The notes: generated from the sequence alone by a model not told the origin. A DNA stretch of 28,151 nt from an uncultured Bacilli bacterium (GCA_934101685.1 CAKORZ010000010.1:1-28151); one strand, 5' to 3'. Positions 1-8,933 are shown, counted from the stretch's first letter. Numbers and translations are program-made.

Positions 1-901
1 TAGGAACCTTCATTGTATAACCTATTAGTTCATGTAGTTTTATATTATTAACTTTTATTACAATTCCATCTATTTCATATGCCAAAGAATCTCTTTTTTC
101 AGTATATTTTTCAATATACTTTATAACCTCTTTTATTCCCTTACATATCTTTCTTTCGGGATTAGTCTTGAACCCTAATTTTTCTAGAGCATCTAAAGCA
201 TCACTTTGTTTATATATTTCAAACTGTTCACAATCAACATATGTATACATAAACATATCAAGGCCTCTTGAAGCCGCTATTTTTGAATCCAATTGCCTAA
301 CAGAGCCGCTAGCTGCATTTCTAGGATTAGCAAACAAGCTTTCGCCTTTAAGCATTCTCTCATCATTTAATTTATGAAAGCTCTTTTTAGGCATGTAAAC
401 TTCTCCTCGTACTTCCATAGTCCTTTTTTCATCTATATTAAGAGGAATGCTTTTTATGGTTTTAATATTGTGTGTTACTTCTTCTCCTTCGACCCCATTA
501 CCTCTAGTTGCAGCATAATTCATCGCACCATCAACATATTCAATAGACATAGCAAGGCCATCTATTTTAAGTTCGCACATATATTCTATATCTTCATTAG
601 TTTGTAAAATCTCTTTTATTCTAGCATCAAACTCTTCTAACTCATCTGCATTAAATACATTTCCTAAAGAAAGCATTTTTCTTTTATGCACTATAGTATT
701 GAACTCGCTAACAACCTCCCCTCCAACACGCAAAGAAGGAGAATTAGGATCATAGCACTCAGGGCACTTTGCTTCTAGTTCAATAAGTTCTCTCATTAAA
801 GCATCAAATTCATAATCGCTAAGCGTTGGATTTTCTAAAACGTAATAATCATAATTTGCCTGATTTAAAATTTTTCTTAATTCTAATATTCTTTCTTTCA
901 T
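1..901 (-). CDS. ligA: NAD-dependent DNA ligase LigA, N-terminal part (cut by window edge)
   Basis: LigA seals nicks in duplex DNA during replication and repair, using NAD+ to adenylate an active-site lysine. The first 300 codons are visible and read open to base 1, so about half of the usual ~670 residues lie outside the window. The N-terminal Ia region and the nucleotidyltransferase domain are present. The adenylation motif KIDG lies in the segment CELKIDGLAMSIEY, with Lys at codon 112, close to its place in other bacterial LigA proteins. The start ATG (899-901) follows a good AGGAGG site. It sits 10 bp downstream of the pcrA stop, giving the pcrA-ligA operon common in Firmicutes. The ORF is truncated only by the window edge. 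Confidence 0.97.
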   Translation of the reverse strand, partial: MKERILELRKILNQANYDYYVLENPTLSDYEFDALMRELIELEAKCPECYDPNSPSLRVGGEVVSEFNTIVHKRKMLSLGNVFNADELEEFDARIKEILQTNEDIEYMCELKIDGLAMSIEYVDGAMNYAATRGNGVEGEEVTHNIKTIKSIPLNIDEKRTMEVRGEVYMPKKSFHKLNDERMLKGESLFANPRNAASGSVRQLDSKIAASRGLDMFMYTYVDCEQFEIYKQSDALDALEKLGFKTNPERKICKGIKEVIKYIEKYTEKRDSLAYEIDGIVIKVNNIKLHELIGYTMKVP

Positions 902-911
902 ATATTGCCTC

Positions 912-3068
912 CTAGTTCATTTTAGATAAGCTACCGTGTTTACCTAATAGCGTTTTTATTCCATACGCAGGATCTTTAAATGCTATTTGCACTAAATCTC
1001 CATCAACTTTTAAGATAATACCTTGTCCATATACTGTATGAGTTAATTTATCTCCTGTTTTCCATTCTATGTTATTCATTGGTTTTATCTCTTTTTTAGG
1101 TGTTGATGATACCATCTGTTGCCTATTTGAATAAGTATTTTTAACTTCTTTATATCTAGTTGCAGGATTAACATCCAAGCATTCTTTTATCTCTCTAATA
1201 AATCTTGATGGCGTATTATTTGAATGAACTACATAGTTAATTCCATAATTTGAGCTTAAATGTAAGTATTCCATTGCCCTTGTAAAAGCTACATAAGCTA
1301 ATCTTCTTTCTTCTTCAAGATTTTCATCGTTTTCTTCCAAACTTTTTATACTAGGGAATACTCCTTCGCATAGTCCTACTATAAACACACTTTTAAATTC
1401 TAGCCCTTTAGCAGTATGTATTGTCATAAGGCTAACGTAATCGCCAGTTTCAATTTCATCTTGAGAAGTAAACAAAGTTATTTCTTGCAAGAAAGAAGAA
1501 AGTGAAGGATCATCGCTATTCAGCTCATAATAAGTAATGTTATTCATTAATTCTTTAATGTTTTCTTTTCTTTGTTCTTCATCATCTTCTTCAATCATCT
1601 CATAGTAACCAACTTCTTTTAAAAGGCTATCTAATACATTTTCTATTTCTACGCCAGCATTTATTTGCTCGCTATATTTTTCTATTGTTTCAAAGAAACT
1701 TACAAGATTATTTCTAGATTCTGCTCTTTTGCACTCTTCTAAATTGTTTTTTATAGTTTCATACAAAGATTCATCATTAAAATCCGCTATTGCTTTATAC
1801 TTTTCAAGAAGAGTTTCTCCCACACCTCTTTTAGGCTCATTTATAATTCTTGTAAGAGACAAATCATCTTGTTTATTAGCTAATAATCTTAAATATGCAA
1901 GCGAGTCTTTTATTTCTTTTCTTTCATAGAATTTCACACCGCCATAAATTTTATATGGAATACCATTTCTAGTTAAAGCACTTTCTATATCTCTAGATAA
2001 ATAGTTTGCTCTATATAAAACAGCAAAATCACTATATGCATAATTATATTTTTGCTTTTCTTCAGTTATAGTTTTAGCAACAAGTTCTGCTTCGCTGAAG
2101 GAGTCGCTACTATTGTTATATTGCACTTTTTCCCCTTCACCATGGAAAGCAATCAAATCTTTGCTTAAACGATATTTGTTATTTTTTATAAGTTTATTAG
2201 CACATTCAAGTATTTTTTTACTTGATCTATAGTTAGTATCAAGTATTATTGTTTTAGCCGAAGGGAACATTTCATTAAATTCCATTATTATATTTAAGTT
2301 AGCACCTCTCCATGTATATATAGTTTGGTCCGGATCTCCAACTACAAATAAATTATTTTCTTTTCCAACTAATAATCTAACTAAATCAAATTGAATATCA
2401 TTTGTATCTTGAAATTCATCTACTAAGATATGAGAATATTTATTTTGCCATTTTTCTTTCACTTTTTCTTCGCTTACTAATATTTGATAAGTTTTCAATA
2501 ATAAATCATCAAAATCTAAACATTGCATTTTTTCTAGTCTTTTATTATATTCTTCATAAATACTTTTTTTATCTTTTTCCTTTTCTTCATTAAAAATACT
2601 TTTCACATAATTGCCTTTATAGTAAAAAGTTTTATTATAAGAAATATAATTAATTATTGTCTTATGATTTAAATAATTTTTATCTATGTTTTTATCTTTT
2701 AAAATTTCTTTAACAAGTTTAGTTTTATCATCTTCATCTATAATATTAAAATCTCTAGGATATCCTATATGATGTATTTCTTCTCTTAAAAAGCGCACAC
2801 AAAAAGAGTGAAATGTAGAAATTAAAGGAGTTCCCCATGTTGCATCTATATTTTTTAACACTCTTTCTCTCATTTCTTTACTAGCTTTATTAGTAAATGT
2901 AATAGCTAATATTTTATTTGGCATTATACCTTCATTTATAAGATAACTTATTCTAGAAGTTAACACTTTAGTTTTACCACTTCCTGCGCCAGCTACTACT
3001 CTTATATATTTATCTTTGCAAGTTACCGCCTCTGATTGTCTCTCATTTAATCCATCCAAAAGTCCCAT
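912..3068 (-). CDS. pcrA: ATP-dependent DNA helicase PcrA (UvrD family)
   Basis: This is a superfamily 1A 3'-5' DNA helicase acting in repair, rolling-circle replication and removal of RecA or RNA polymerase from DNA. At 718 aa it matches the family length. Visible motifs are the Q motif around Gln11 (LNERQSEAV), Walker A GAGSGKT (27-33), Walker B DEFQDT (217-222), the GDPDQTIYTWRGA motif (~244-256), and VSLMTIHTAKGLEF and YVAFTRA near the C-terminus. The last ~50 residues form the Tudor-like tail typical of PcrA (HTVYGQGIILKVDGD), thought to contact RNA polymerase. The start follows AAGGAG. A TATAAT element lies about 30 bp upstream but its -35 is poor. The gene heads the pcrA-ligA operon. 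Confidence 0.97.
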   Translation of the reverse strand: MGLLDGLNERQSEAVTCKDKYIRVVAGAGSGKTKVLTSRISYLINEGIMPNKILAITFTNKASKEMRERVLKNIDATWGTPLISTFHSFCVRFLREEIHHIGYPRDFNIIDEDDKTKLVKEILKDKNIDKNYLNHKTIINYISYNKTFYYKGNYVKSIFNEEKEKDKKSIYEEYNKRLEKMQCLDFDDLLLKTYQILVSEEKVKEKWQNKYSHILVDEFQDTNDIQFDLVRLLVGKENNLFVVGDPDQTIYTWRGANLNIIMEFNEMFPSAKTIILDTNYRSSKKILECANKLIKNNKYRLSKDLIAFHGEGEKVQYNNSSDSFSEAELVAKTITEEKQKYNYAYSDFAVLYRANYLSRDIESALTRNGIPYKIYGGVKFYERKEIKDSLAYLRLLANKQDDLSLTRIINEPKRGVGETLLEKYKAIADFNDESLYETIKNNLEECKRAESRNNLVSFFETIEKYSEQINAGVEIENVLDSLLKEVGYYEMIEEDDEEQRKENIKELMNNITYYELNSDDPSLSSFLQEITLFTSQDEIETGDYVSLMTIHTAKGLEFKSVFIVGLCEGVFPSIKSLEENDENLEEERRLAYVAFTRAMEYLHLSSNYGINYVVHSNNTPSRFIREIKECLDVNPATRYKEVKNTYSNRQQMVSSTPKKEIKPMNNIEWKTGDKLTHTVYGQGIILKVDGDLVQIAFKDPAYGIKTLLGKHGSLSKMN

Positions 3069-3138
3069 AATATTCTCCTTTTACTACCTTTATTATTATA
3101 TCATTTTATTTATATATTTACTATATTGATTAATATTA

Positions 3139-3163
3139 TTTTTAGTAATTATATTACTAAAAA
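3139..3163. repeat. Perfect 11-bp inverted repeat between divergent genes
   Basis: TTTTTAGTAAT and its exact reverse complement ATTACTAAAAA are separated by TAT. The element lies midway between pcrA (minus) and the membrane protein gene at 3290 (plus). It is nearly all A/T, so it would be a weak RNA hairpin. A protein-binding operator serving either divergent promoter is the more natural reading. In such AT-rich sequence chance cannot be excluded. Confidence 0.45.
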
Positions 3164-3215
3164 AATTGAAGTAAAAAATATCTTTTTCTTGTTTGTTTTT
3201 TATTCAAAAGCTAGG

Positions 3216-3244
3216 TTGTATGCTATTTTTAGGCTCATTTATAT
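3216..3244 (+). promoter_or_regulatory. Candidate sigma-A promoter for the 3290 operon
   Basis: TTGTAT (3216-3221), 17 bp, then TTATAT (3239-3244), about 45 bp before the start of the membrane protein gene. An alternative -10, TATAAT at 3251-3256, lacks a good -35. The match is moderate in very AT-rich DNA. Confidence 0.4.
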
Positions 3245-3289
3245 ACGTTTTATAATTTTTTAGGTTATAATAATTTTAGGAGGGATATT

Positions 3290-3934
3290 ATGAAGAAGAT
3301 TGTTTCATGGATCACTATTGGATCTGTAGGTTTAGTAGCATTACTTTTAATAGGTGCATTATTTAGCGTTGTTAAGTTAAAAGGAGCTGTAGCAAATGTT
3401 ATTTTTACAGGATTAACACTTACTGTTGCAGGTTTACTTACTCTTAACTCATGCAATATGCTTGAAAGGAAAAATAAACTTGCTATTGCTAGTTTATCGC
3501 TAATTGGTTTATCATCTTTACTTGTTATTTTGTGCTTTTGGACTAAATTAGATAATAATAGTAAAGTATATTTGAACATCACTTTAACAATAAGTGCTTT
3601 ATCTGTTTGTTTTAACCTTATTTCATCAGGTGTTTTAAAACTAGGCAAAAGATATTTACCTTTACAAGCAATTAGCTATGCATGTTATGCTGCTTTATCT
3701 TTATATTTAATAATTATATTTTGGAGTTCTGCAGAACTTAATTTCAAATTAATTGCTGTATTAATTATTTTATCTTTATTATTCTTCTGTGTTCAACTTG
3801 TTGTTGCCAAGAAACAAGGAGATACTGTGCCAGTTGAAGTTAACTATGTAAAGATTACTAAAGAAGAATATGAAGACTTATTAGCTAAAAAAGAACAATT
3901 AGAAAAACTTCTTTTAGAAAAGAAAAATGATTAA
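3290..3934 (+). CDS. Six-helix membrane protein of unknown function with coiled-coil tail
   Basis: I do not recognise this 214-aa protein. Six hydrophobic segments are visible at about residues 4-28, 34-55, 63-85, 93-116, 127-148 and 154-175. They are followed by a soluble tail ending in a Lys/Glu/Leu-rich stretch (KKEQLEKLLLEKK) that looks like a short coiled coil. There is no cleavable signal peptide, lipobox or catalytic motif. The start ATG follows TAGGAGGG at good spacing. The 3' end overlaps recU by 8 bp, so the two are probably co-transcribed and translationally coupled, with the PBP gene downstream. A role in envelope biology fits that context but is only inference. Confidence 0.85.
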   Translation: MKKIVSWITIGSVGLVALLLIGALFSVVKLKGAVANVIFTGLTLTVAGLLTLNSCNMLERKNKLAIASLSLIGLSSLLVILCFWTKLDNNSKVYLNITLTISALSVCFNLISSGVLKLGKRYLPLQAISYACYAALSLYLIIIFWSSAELNFKLIAVLIILSLLFFCVQLVVAKKQGDTVPVEVNYVKITKEEYEDLLAKKEQLEKLLLEKKND

Positions 3935-4487
3935 TTATCCAAATAAAAAAAATACTTTTAATGAAACTTTAAAGGTTTATGGTAATAGAGGCATGGGTTT
4001 AGAAGAATCCATAAATATTACTAACGAATATTACTTAGAAAAAGAAATAGCAGTAATTCACAAAAAGCCTACTCCTATACAAATAGTTAAAATAGACTAT
4101 ACAAATGGAGCACGTATTTGTGATGCGTATTTTAAGTGTCCTTCAACTACTGATTATAATGGTATATATAAAGGAAAATATATTGATTTTGAAGCTAAAG
4201 AAACGCAAAATAAGACTTCTTTTCCTTTTCATAATATTGGAGAGCACCAATTAAAACACTTAGAAGCAGTATTAAAACAAGGAGCAATAGCCTTTTTAAT
4301 AATTAGTTTTACTAAATTAAATGAAATTTATTTTTTAGATGCAAATATTGTTTTAAACTTTTATAAGAATGAAAGCAGAAAATCTATTCCTTATGATTAC
4401 ATTAAAGAAAAAGGACATTTAATTAAACAAAGTTATTTCACTAGAGTAGACTATCTAGAGATAATTGATAAATATTATTTATCATAA
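3927..4487 (+). CDS. recU: Holliday junction resolvase RecU
   Basis: RecU cleaves four-way recombination junctions in Firmicutes, where it replaces RuvC. The 186-aa protein has the family hallmarks: basic N-terminus with GNRGMGLEE, then the nuclease core with Asp76 (TTDYNG), Glu89 and Lys91 (DFEAKE). The spacing of these three residues (13 and 2) is the same as in B. subtilis RecU (Asp88, Glu101, Lys103). The segment FPFHNIGEHQLKHL matches the conserved region after the active site. The start overlaps the preceding gene by 8 bp and has only a weak ribosome binding site, which suggests coupling. The neighbour downstream is a class A PBP, the classic recU-ponA order. Confidence 0.96.
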   Translation: MINYPNKKNTFNETLKVYGNRGMGLEESINITNEYYLEKEIAVIHKKPTPIQIVKIDYTNGARICDAYFKCPSTTDYNGIYKGKYIDFEAKETQNKTSFPFHNIGEHQLKHLEAVLKQGAIAFLIISFTKLNEIYFLDANIVLNFYKNESRKSIPYDYIKEKGHLIKQSYFTRVDYLEIIDKYYLS

Positions 4488-4525
4488 TTTACATTATTTT
4501 GCTAAAAATAATCTTGGTGATTACT

Positions 4526-6892
4526 TTGAAAGCAAAAAAGATTTTTAAACATATATTAGAGTTTTCATGTATTGCCTATCTAGTTATATCTATGATAGGT
4601 TTTATTTATATTGCAAAATTATTTATTAAAAGTGAAGTCCCTAAAGTTAATACAATAATAAATAAATCTTCAAGTGTTATTTTAGATATTGATGGCAATG
4701 ATGTAACCACTATTAATTTAGTTAATAGCAATAGTGTTACTTTTGAAGATTTACCAGATGTATTCATTAATGCCTTAGTTAGTGCTGAGGATGCTAGATT
4801 TTTTGAACATTCTGGAGTTGATTTACAAAGAATCGTATCTGCTCTTGTAAGCAATCTTACAAAAGGATCAACTGAAGGGGCCTCTACTTTAACGCAACAA
4901 TTAATTAAAAATATTTATTTAGATTCTTCTAAAACTTTAGATAGAAAAATTACTGAAATAGCAATGGCTTTAAATTTAGAGAAAAAGATGAGTAAGGAAG
5001 ATATATTTTTAGCATACACCAATAATATTATGTTTGATGGAGTAACTTTAGGTGTTAATAGCGCTTCACTAAAATTCTTTTCTAAGCCAATAAATAATGT
5101 TAATTTAGCAGAAGCAGCTTTACTTGCAGGATTAGTAAATGCTCCTAGTTATTATAATCCAGTTAAAAATCCAGCTAATGCAAAAAAAAGAATGGATACT
5201 GTTTTGAATTTAATGTATAGGCATGGTTATATTAGCGAAGTAGAATTAAATAATACAAAGCTAGTTCAAATAAGTGATTTAATTAATTTAAGTTCTTTTG
5301 AGGAAAGTACGTTTCCATACCAATCTTATTTAGATATTGTTTATAATGAAGTAAAAGAAAAAACTGGGTATAACCCATTAACTACACCATTAATAATAGA
5401 AACTTACTTAGATACTGATTTACAAACACTCGTTGATACTATACAAAATAATAAAGACACTACTATTAAATTTACAGATGATAACCAACAAATGGCTTTA
5501 GCAGTTATCGATAATAAAACAGGTGCTTTGATTGCAGCAGGAGGAGGAAGAAACTATAATGGTCAATTTTTATTTAATAGAGCCATTGATATGAAAAATC
5601 AACCTGCTTCTACTATGAAGCCTATACTTTCTTATGCTCTAGCAGTTGAATATTTAGGGTGGAATAATAAACAAATGGTTAAAGATGAGCCTTATAGTTA
5701 TCCTGGGACTGACACTAATGTTAATAATATAGATTTTGAATATATGGGTGATATTTTAGTAGAAGAAGCAATAGGATACTCTAGAAATACCACTGCTTTA
5801 AAAACTCTTGAAGAAGTTATAAATAAAGTAGGTGTTAATACAGTAATAAACTATTTAAAAGATATTAACTTGTTAGATGTAGATTCTTCTAATTTTAATA
5901 TGAGTTATGCACTTGGAGCTATGTATCACGGCGTTTCTCCAGTTCAAATGGCAAGCGCTTACTCAATGTTAGCTAGAAAAGGTATATATATTGCTCCCTA
6001 CACAGTAAAAAGAGTTACTTTAGAGTCAGGAAAAGTAATTTACTCGCATGTTAATGAAGAAAAGAAAGTATTAAGTGAAGAAACAGCTTATATTATGAGT
6101 GATATTTTAAAAAGCGTTGTGGATAATAACTACTATAATATGGGAAGTGTAAAGATTAATAATGTAGAAATGCACGCTAAAACAGGAACTTCTAGTTTTG
6201 ATAGTAATCTTTTAAAAGAATTAAATTATCCAAGCAATGCTAGTAAAGATATTTGGTTTGCTGGTTATAGCGCGGATTATACTTCGGTAGTATGGAGTGG
6301 TTTTGACTATCCTAAAAAAGGAGAAATGAATTATTTTAAAGCAAGTAGTGATTCTAGAAAATATATTCCTAGAAAGGTCTTTACTAAAATAATGAATTAT
6401 GAGGTTAAAAAAGGAGAATCAATTGAAAAACCTGATACTTTGATAGGAATTAACGTTGTAAAAGGCACTAATTATTTACCTGATTTTTATACCCCTATTA
6501 ATATGGTTAATATTGTTTATTATAAAAAAGGAGAAGAACCTACAGAAACTATAAGTCCTCCTGCTTTAGATGAAATTAATGATGTTGATTTATTGCTTGT
6601 TGGTTCAACCATGTATGTTAACTTTAAGGATAATGAATTTGATCTTATAGGAATAGAGAAGAAAGAAACTTCATTTGATTATAGTAAAATATATGGAGAT
6701 ATCGAATATGTGATTGAGGTTGAAGATTCAAGTGGAAATCACAATGAATTTTCATCAACTAATCCAAGTTTTACTTTTACTTTATTAAATGGTGGAAAAC
6801 TTAAAATAAAAGCATACACTAGGTATGCTAAAGTTTTAGATTTAAAATCAAATATCTTTGAAAGTGAATATTCAAATATGTTTTCTTTTTAA
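4526..6892 (+). CDS. ponA: Class A penicillin-binding protein 1 (bifunctional peptidoglycan synthase)
   Basis: This bifunctional enzyme polymerises lipid II (glycosyltransferase family 51) and cross-links the stem peptides. From the chosen start it has one membrane anchor (~7-33). The GT51 domain shows Glu88 in AEDARFFEHSG and EGASTLTQQLIKN (~107-119). The transpeptidase domain shows the nucleophile Ser362 in STMK, SRN (419-421) and KTG (552-554). About 160 further residues follow with a Thr/Ser-rich, probably beta-sheet tail. The frame is open from a TTG at 4499. I prefer the TTG at 4526 because GGTGA lies 5 nt before it; GTG at 4517 is a third option. It follows recU by 38 bp. Its stop overlaps that of the convergent YugP-like gene. 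Confidence 0.95.
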   Translation: MKAKKIFKHILEFSCIAYLVISMIGFIYIAKLFIKSEVPKVNTIINKSSSVILDIDGNDVTTINLVNSNSVTFEDLPDVFINALVSAEDARFFEHSGVDLQRIVSALVSNLTKGSTEGASTLTQQLIKNIYLDSSKTLDRKITEIAMALNLEKKMSKEDIFLAYTNNIMFDGVTLGVNSASLKFFSKPINNVNLAEAALLAGLVNAPSYYNPVKNPANAKKRMDTVLNLMYRHGYISEVELNNTKLVQISDLINLSSFEESTFPYQSYLDIVYNEVKEKTGYNPLTTPLIIETYLDTDLQTLVDTIQNNKDTTIKFTDDNQQMALAVIDNKTGALIAAGGGRNYNGQFLFNRAIDMKNQPASTMKPILSYALAVEYLGWNNKQMVKDEPYSYPGTDTNVNNIDFEYMGDILVEEAIGYSRNTTALKTLEEVINKVGVNTVINYLKDINLLDVDSSNFNMSYALGAMYHGVSPVQMASAYSMLARKGIYIAPYTVKRVTLESGKVIYSHVNEEKKVLSEETAYIMSDILKSVVDNNYYNMGSVKINNVEMHAKTGTSSFDSNLLKELNYPSNASKDIWFAGYSADYTSVVWSGFDYPKKGEMNYFKASSDSRKYIPRKVFTKIMNYEVKKGESIEKPDTLIGINVVKGTNYLPDFYTPINMVNIVYYKKGEEPTETISPPALDEINDVDLLLVGSTMYVNFKDNEFDLIGIEKKETSFDYSKIYGDIEYVIEVEDSSGNHNEFSSTNPSFTFTLLNGGKLKIKAYTRYAKVLDLKSNIFESEYSNMFSF

Positions 6893-7569
6893 TCTTTTCT
6901 CTTTAAATTTAAAATTAATCTTATCATTTGCATTAAAGATGCTAGTGTACTTGCTACATATGTAAACGCTGCAGCCATTAGCATTTTTCTTATTCCAGTC
7001 ATTGTTTCTTCATCATATCCAACTGTTTCTAAGTATTGTACAGCCCTTCTAGAAGCATCAAATTCAACTGGTAAAGTAATTAATTGAAATAAGATAGTAA
7101 TTCCCATTAAAACTAATCCTATAACAATTAAATCAAACATTTGTAATATTATTCCGATAAAAATAGCAACCCAAACAAACTTTGATGCGACAACGCAAAT
7201 TGGTCCTAAAAACTTTCTAAGTTTAAGCATGAAATAATCAGTGTGATCTTGCACTGCATGGCCTGTTTCATGTGCTGCTACTGCTATTGCTGCTACTGAA
7301 TTTGTTTTATAACTATTTTTTGATAAATTAATTGTTTTATATTTATGGTTATAGTGATCATCTAATGTACCATTTGTATATCCTAATTCTACATCAGTAA
7401 TAGCATTTGCATTAAGCATATTTTCCACTATTTCTTTTCCTGTTGCAGGCAAATTAGCCTCTTTTTGTGAATACTTGTTATATGTTGCTGTTATTAATAA
7501 TTGCGATATTATTAATAATAAAATAATTCCTATAAGTAAACATAATTCTACTATTTCTCCTGTAGTCAT
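6889..7569 (-). CDS. yugP: YugP-type membrane zinc metalloprotease
   Basis: The 226-aa protein matches the Zn_peptidase_2 (YugP) family: an N-terminal membrane helix (~8-29), the zinc-binding HETGH motif at 100-104 within VAAHETGHAVQDH, then two or three hydrophobic helices and the typical segment LPVEFDASRRA. Its physiological substrate is unknown to me. The start has a strong AAGGGGG site. A terminator separates it from hup upstream, so it has its own promoter or relies on readthrough. The convergent overlap with the PBP gene is four bases, TTAA at 6889-6892, supplying the stop codon of each gene. Confidence 0.93.
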   Translation of the reverse strand: MTTGEIVELCLLIGIILLLIISQLLITATYNKYSQKEANLPATGKEIVENMLNANAITDVELGYTNGTLDDHYNHKYKTINLSKNSYKTNSVAAIAVAAHETGHAVQDHTDYFMLKLRKFLGPICVVASKFVWVAIFIGIILQMFDLIVIGLVLMGITILFQLITLPVEFDASRRAVQYLETVGYDEETMTGIRKMLMAAAFTYVASTLASLMQMIRLILNLKRKD

Positions 7570-7590
7570 ATTTATCCCCCTTTATATAAT

Positions 7591-7616
7591 TAAAAAAGCA
7601 GACAAAAGTCTGCTTT
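7591..7616 (-). terminator. Intrinsic terminator downstream of hup
   Basis: The 9-bp stem AAAGCAGAC/GTCTGCTTT (7595-7603 with 7608-7616) closes an AAAA loop. It is followed on the minus strand by a T run (7592-7597). It lies 21 bp after the hup stop codon and ahead of the YugP-like gene. A T-rich stretch on the other side could make it work in both directions. Confidence 0.85.
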
Positions 7617-7637
7617 CTTTTAATAAAAAATCAATAA

Positions 7638-7907
7638 TTAAGCAGCTTCTTTTAAAGATTTGCTTGCTTTGAAAGAAATAACAGTTGTAGCAGGAATAGT
7701 GATTTCTTCTTTAGTTAAAGGATTTCTTCCTTTTCTTTCTGCTCTTTCCTTAACAACAAAATTACCAAATCCAGTAACTTTTACTCCAGCACCTTCTTTT
7801 AATGCTTTACCCATTACTGCAAATACTGCATCAACAGCTTCAGCTGCAACTTTCTTTGTTAAGTTTGCTTCTAATGCAACGCATTCAACTAATTGTGTCT
7901 TATTCAT
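7638..7907 (-). CDS. hup: DNA-binding protein HU
   Basis: HU is a small histone-like dimer that bends and compacts DNA. The 89-aa length is standard. The helical N-terminal half (MNKTQLVECVALEANLTKK) and the saddle segment VKVTGFGNFVVKERAERKG are clear. So is the DNA-binding arm GRNPLTKEEITIPA and the C-terminal VISFKASKSLKEA. The arm tip reads NPLTKEE, an HU-type sequence, so this is HU rather than IHF. The start has a strong AGGAGG site. It is monocistronic, bounded by its own promoter and terminator. Confidence 0.98.
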   Translation of the reverse strand: MNKTQLVECVALEANLTKKVAAEAVDAVFAVMGKALKEGAGVKVTGFGNFVVKERAERKGRNPLTKEEITIPATTVISFKASKSLKEAA

Positions 7908-7943
7908 GACTTTTTACCTCCTATTTGATAATTGAATTTTATC

Positions 7944-7972
7944 ATTTAAATAATCAAAAAACAATGTTTCAA
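7944..7972 (-). promoter_or_regulatory. Candidate hup promoter
   Basis: On the minus strand, TTGAAA (7967-7972), a 17-bp spacer and TTAAAT (7944-7949) lie about 37 bp before the HU start codon. The -35 is good and the -10 moderate. Confidence 0.5.
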
Positions 7973-7993
7973 CCTTTTTTTCGATTTTTTTAG

Positions 7994-8023
7994 AAAAAAG
8001 CCCTATATTTTAAGGCTTTTTTT
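7994..8023. terminator. Terminator-like hairpin between divergent hup and methyltransferase genes
   Basis: AAAAAAGCC (7994-8002) pairs with GGCTTTTTT (8014-8022) around an 11-nt loop, ending in a T run on the plus strand and in an A/T-rich run on the minus strand. Both neighbouring genes start away from it, so it does not end either of them. It may stop transcription crossing this boundary or end an unseen short transcript. Confidence 0.55.
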
Positions 8024-8063
8024 ACCAATATTTGTTATATTTAAGATGTAAAGAGGTGTCGTT

Positions 8064-8870
8064 ATGGAATTTATAAACTTATCTTCTACTGCTTCTACAC
8101 TATTAATAACATTATATTCAAGGGCTGCGATGTCCAAAAAGCATATGATTTTAGAAGACAAAAAAGCTGAAGAAATAATTTCTCTTGCTGGGTACGATGA
8201 AAGAAAATTAAAAGTTTGTATGAAATTGCAGGCGCTTTTGACACTAAGAGCTTATTTAATAGATGAATATACTAAAGAGTTTATAAACAAATATAATGGC
8301 AATTGTAATGTCATTCAAGTTGGATGTGGTCTTGATTCTAGATATATAAGAATTAACGATAATAGAATTACATGGTATGATTTAGACTTGTATGGAACGA
8401 TGGAAATGAGAAAGAAATATTATAAAAATTCTTCTAATTATAAAATGATTACTTCTAATGTTTGCAATTTATCATGGTTAAATGAAATAGATGACAAAAA
8501 TAAACCAACACTTGTAATAGCGGAAGGATTATTTATGTATCTTGATGAGAGCGATAACACATTAGTTTTAAATGAATTATGTTCTCATTTCAAAAATTTA
8601 GAAGTTATAATGGATGTATTTAACAAAATATCTGTTAAAGTCTCTAGATTTGCTCCTTCTCTTAGAAGGGTTAATGCAAATATGAAATTTGGTTTCAATA
8701 GTTATAAGAAGATAGAAGATATTTCTCCTTTAAAGCATGTTAAAACAATGTATTATTATGATTGTGATAAGATTAACGATTTACCTTTATTTTTAAGAAA
8801 CAAATTTAAATTTAGAAAGAATACTGGAATATTTAAAAAAGTTCAAAGAATTGAAGTTTATAAAAAATAA
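8064..8870 (+). CDS. SAM-dependent O-methyltransferase, LCM/TcmP type
   Basis: The 268-aa protein fits the leucine carboxyl methyltransferase superfamily (Pfam LCM; TcmP/Ppm1-like). Evidence is the SAM-binding loop VIQVGCGLDSRY (83-94), the acidic residue that grips the ribose in WYDLDL, and AEGLFMYL, the usual motif where a general fold recognises the substrate carboxyl group. Eukaryotic members methylate the C-terminus of PP2A; bacterial ones act on polyketides or unknown small acids. No biosynthetic neighbours are visible, so the substrate cannot be guessed. The ATG follows AGAGGTG. It appears to be monocistronic, with a poor promoter call just before it. Confidence 0.88.
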   Translation: MEFINLSSTASTLLITLYSRAAMSKKHMILEDKKAEEIISLAGYDERKLKVCMKLQALLTLRAYLIDEYTKEFINKYNGNCNVIQVGCGLDSRYIRINDNRITWYDLDLYGTMEMRKKYYKNSSNYKMITSNVCNLSWLNEIDDKNKPTLVIAEGLFMYLDESDNTLVLNELCSHFKNLEVIMDVFNKISVKVSRFAPSLRRVNANMKFGFNSYKKIEDISPLKHVKTMYYYDCDKINDLPLFLRNKFKFRKNTGIFKKVQRIEVYKK

Positions 8871-8933
8871 TTTTTTTATTTATTTTTATAATGTTTTGTG
8901 CTAATCTTTTTATATAAAAGAGGAGAGGTTTTT

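Noticed and set aside
3265..3648. Minus-strand ORF of 127 codons opposite the membrane protein gene
   Set aside because: Antisense to a well-supported gene with a strong ribosome binding site; no start signal of its own.
7660..7935. Plus-strand ORF of 91 codons opposite hup
   Set aside because: It is the antisense shadow of the HU gene, with no ribosome binding site and composition explained by HU codons.
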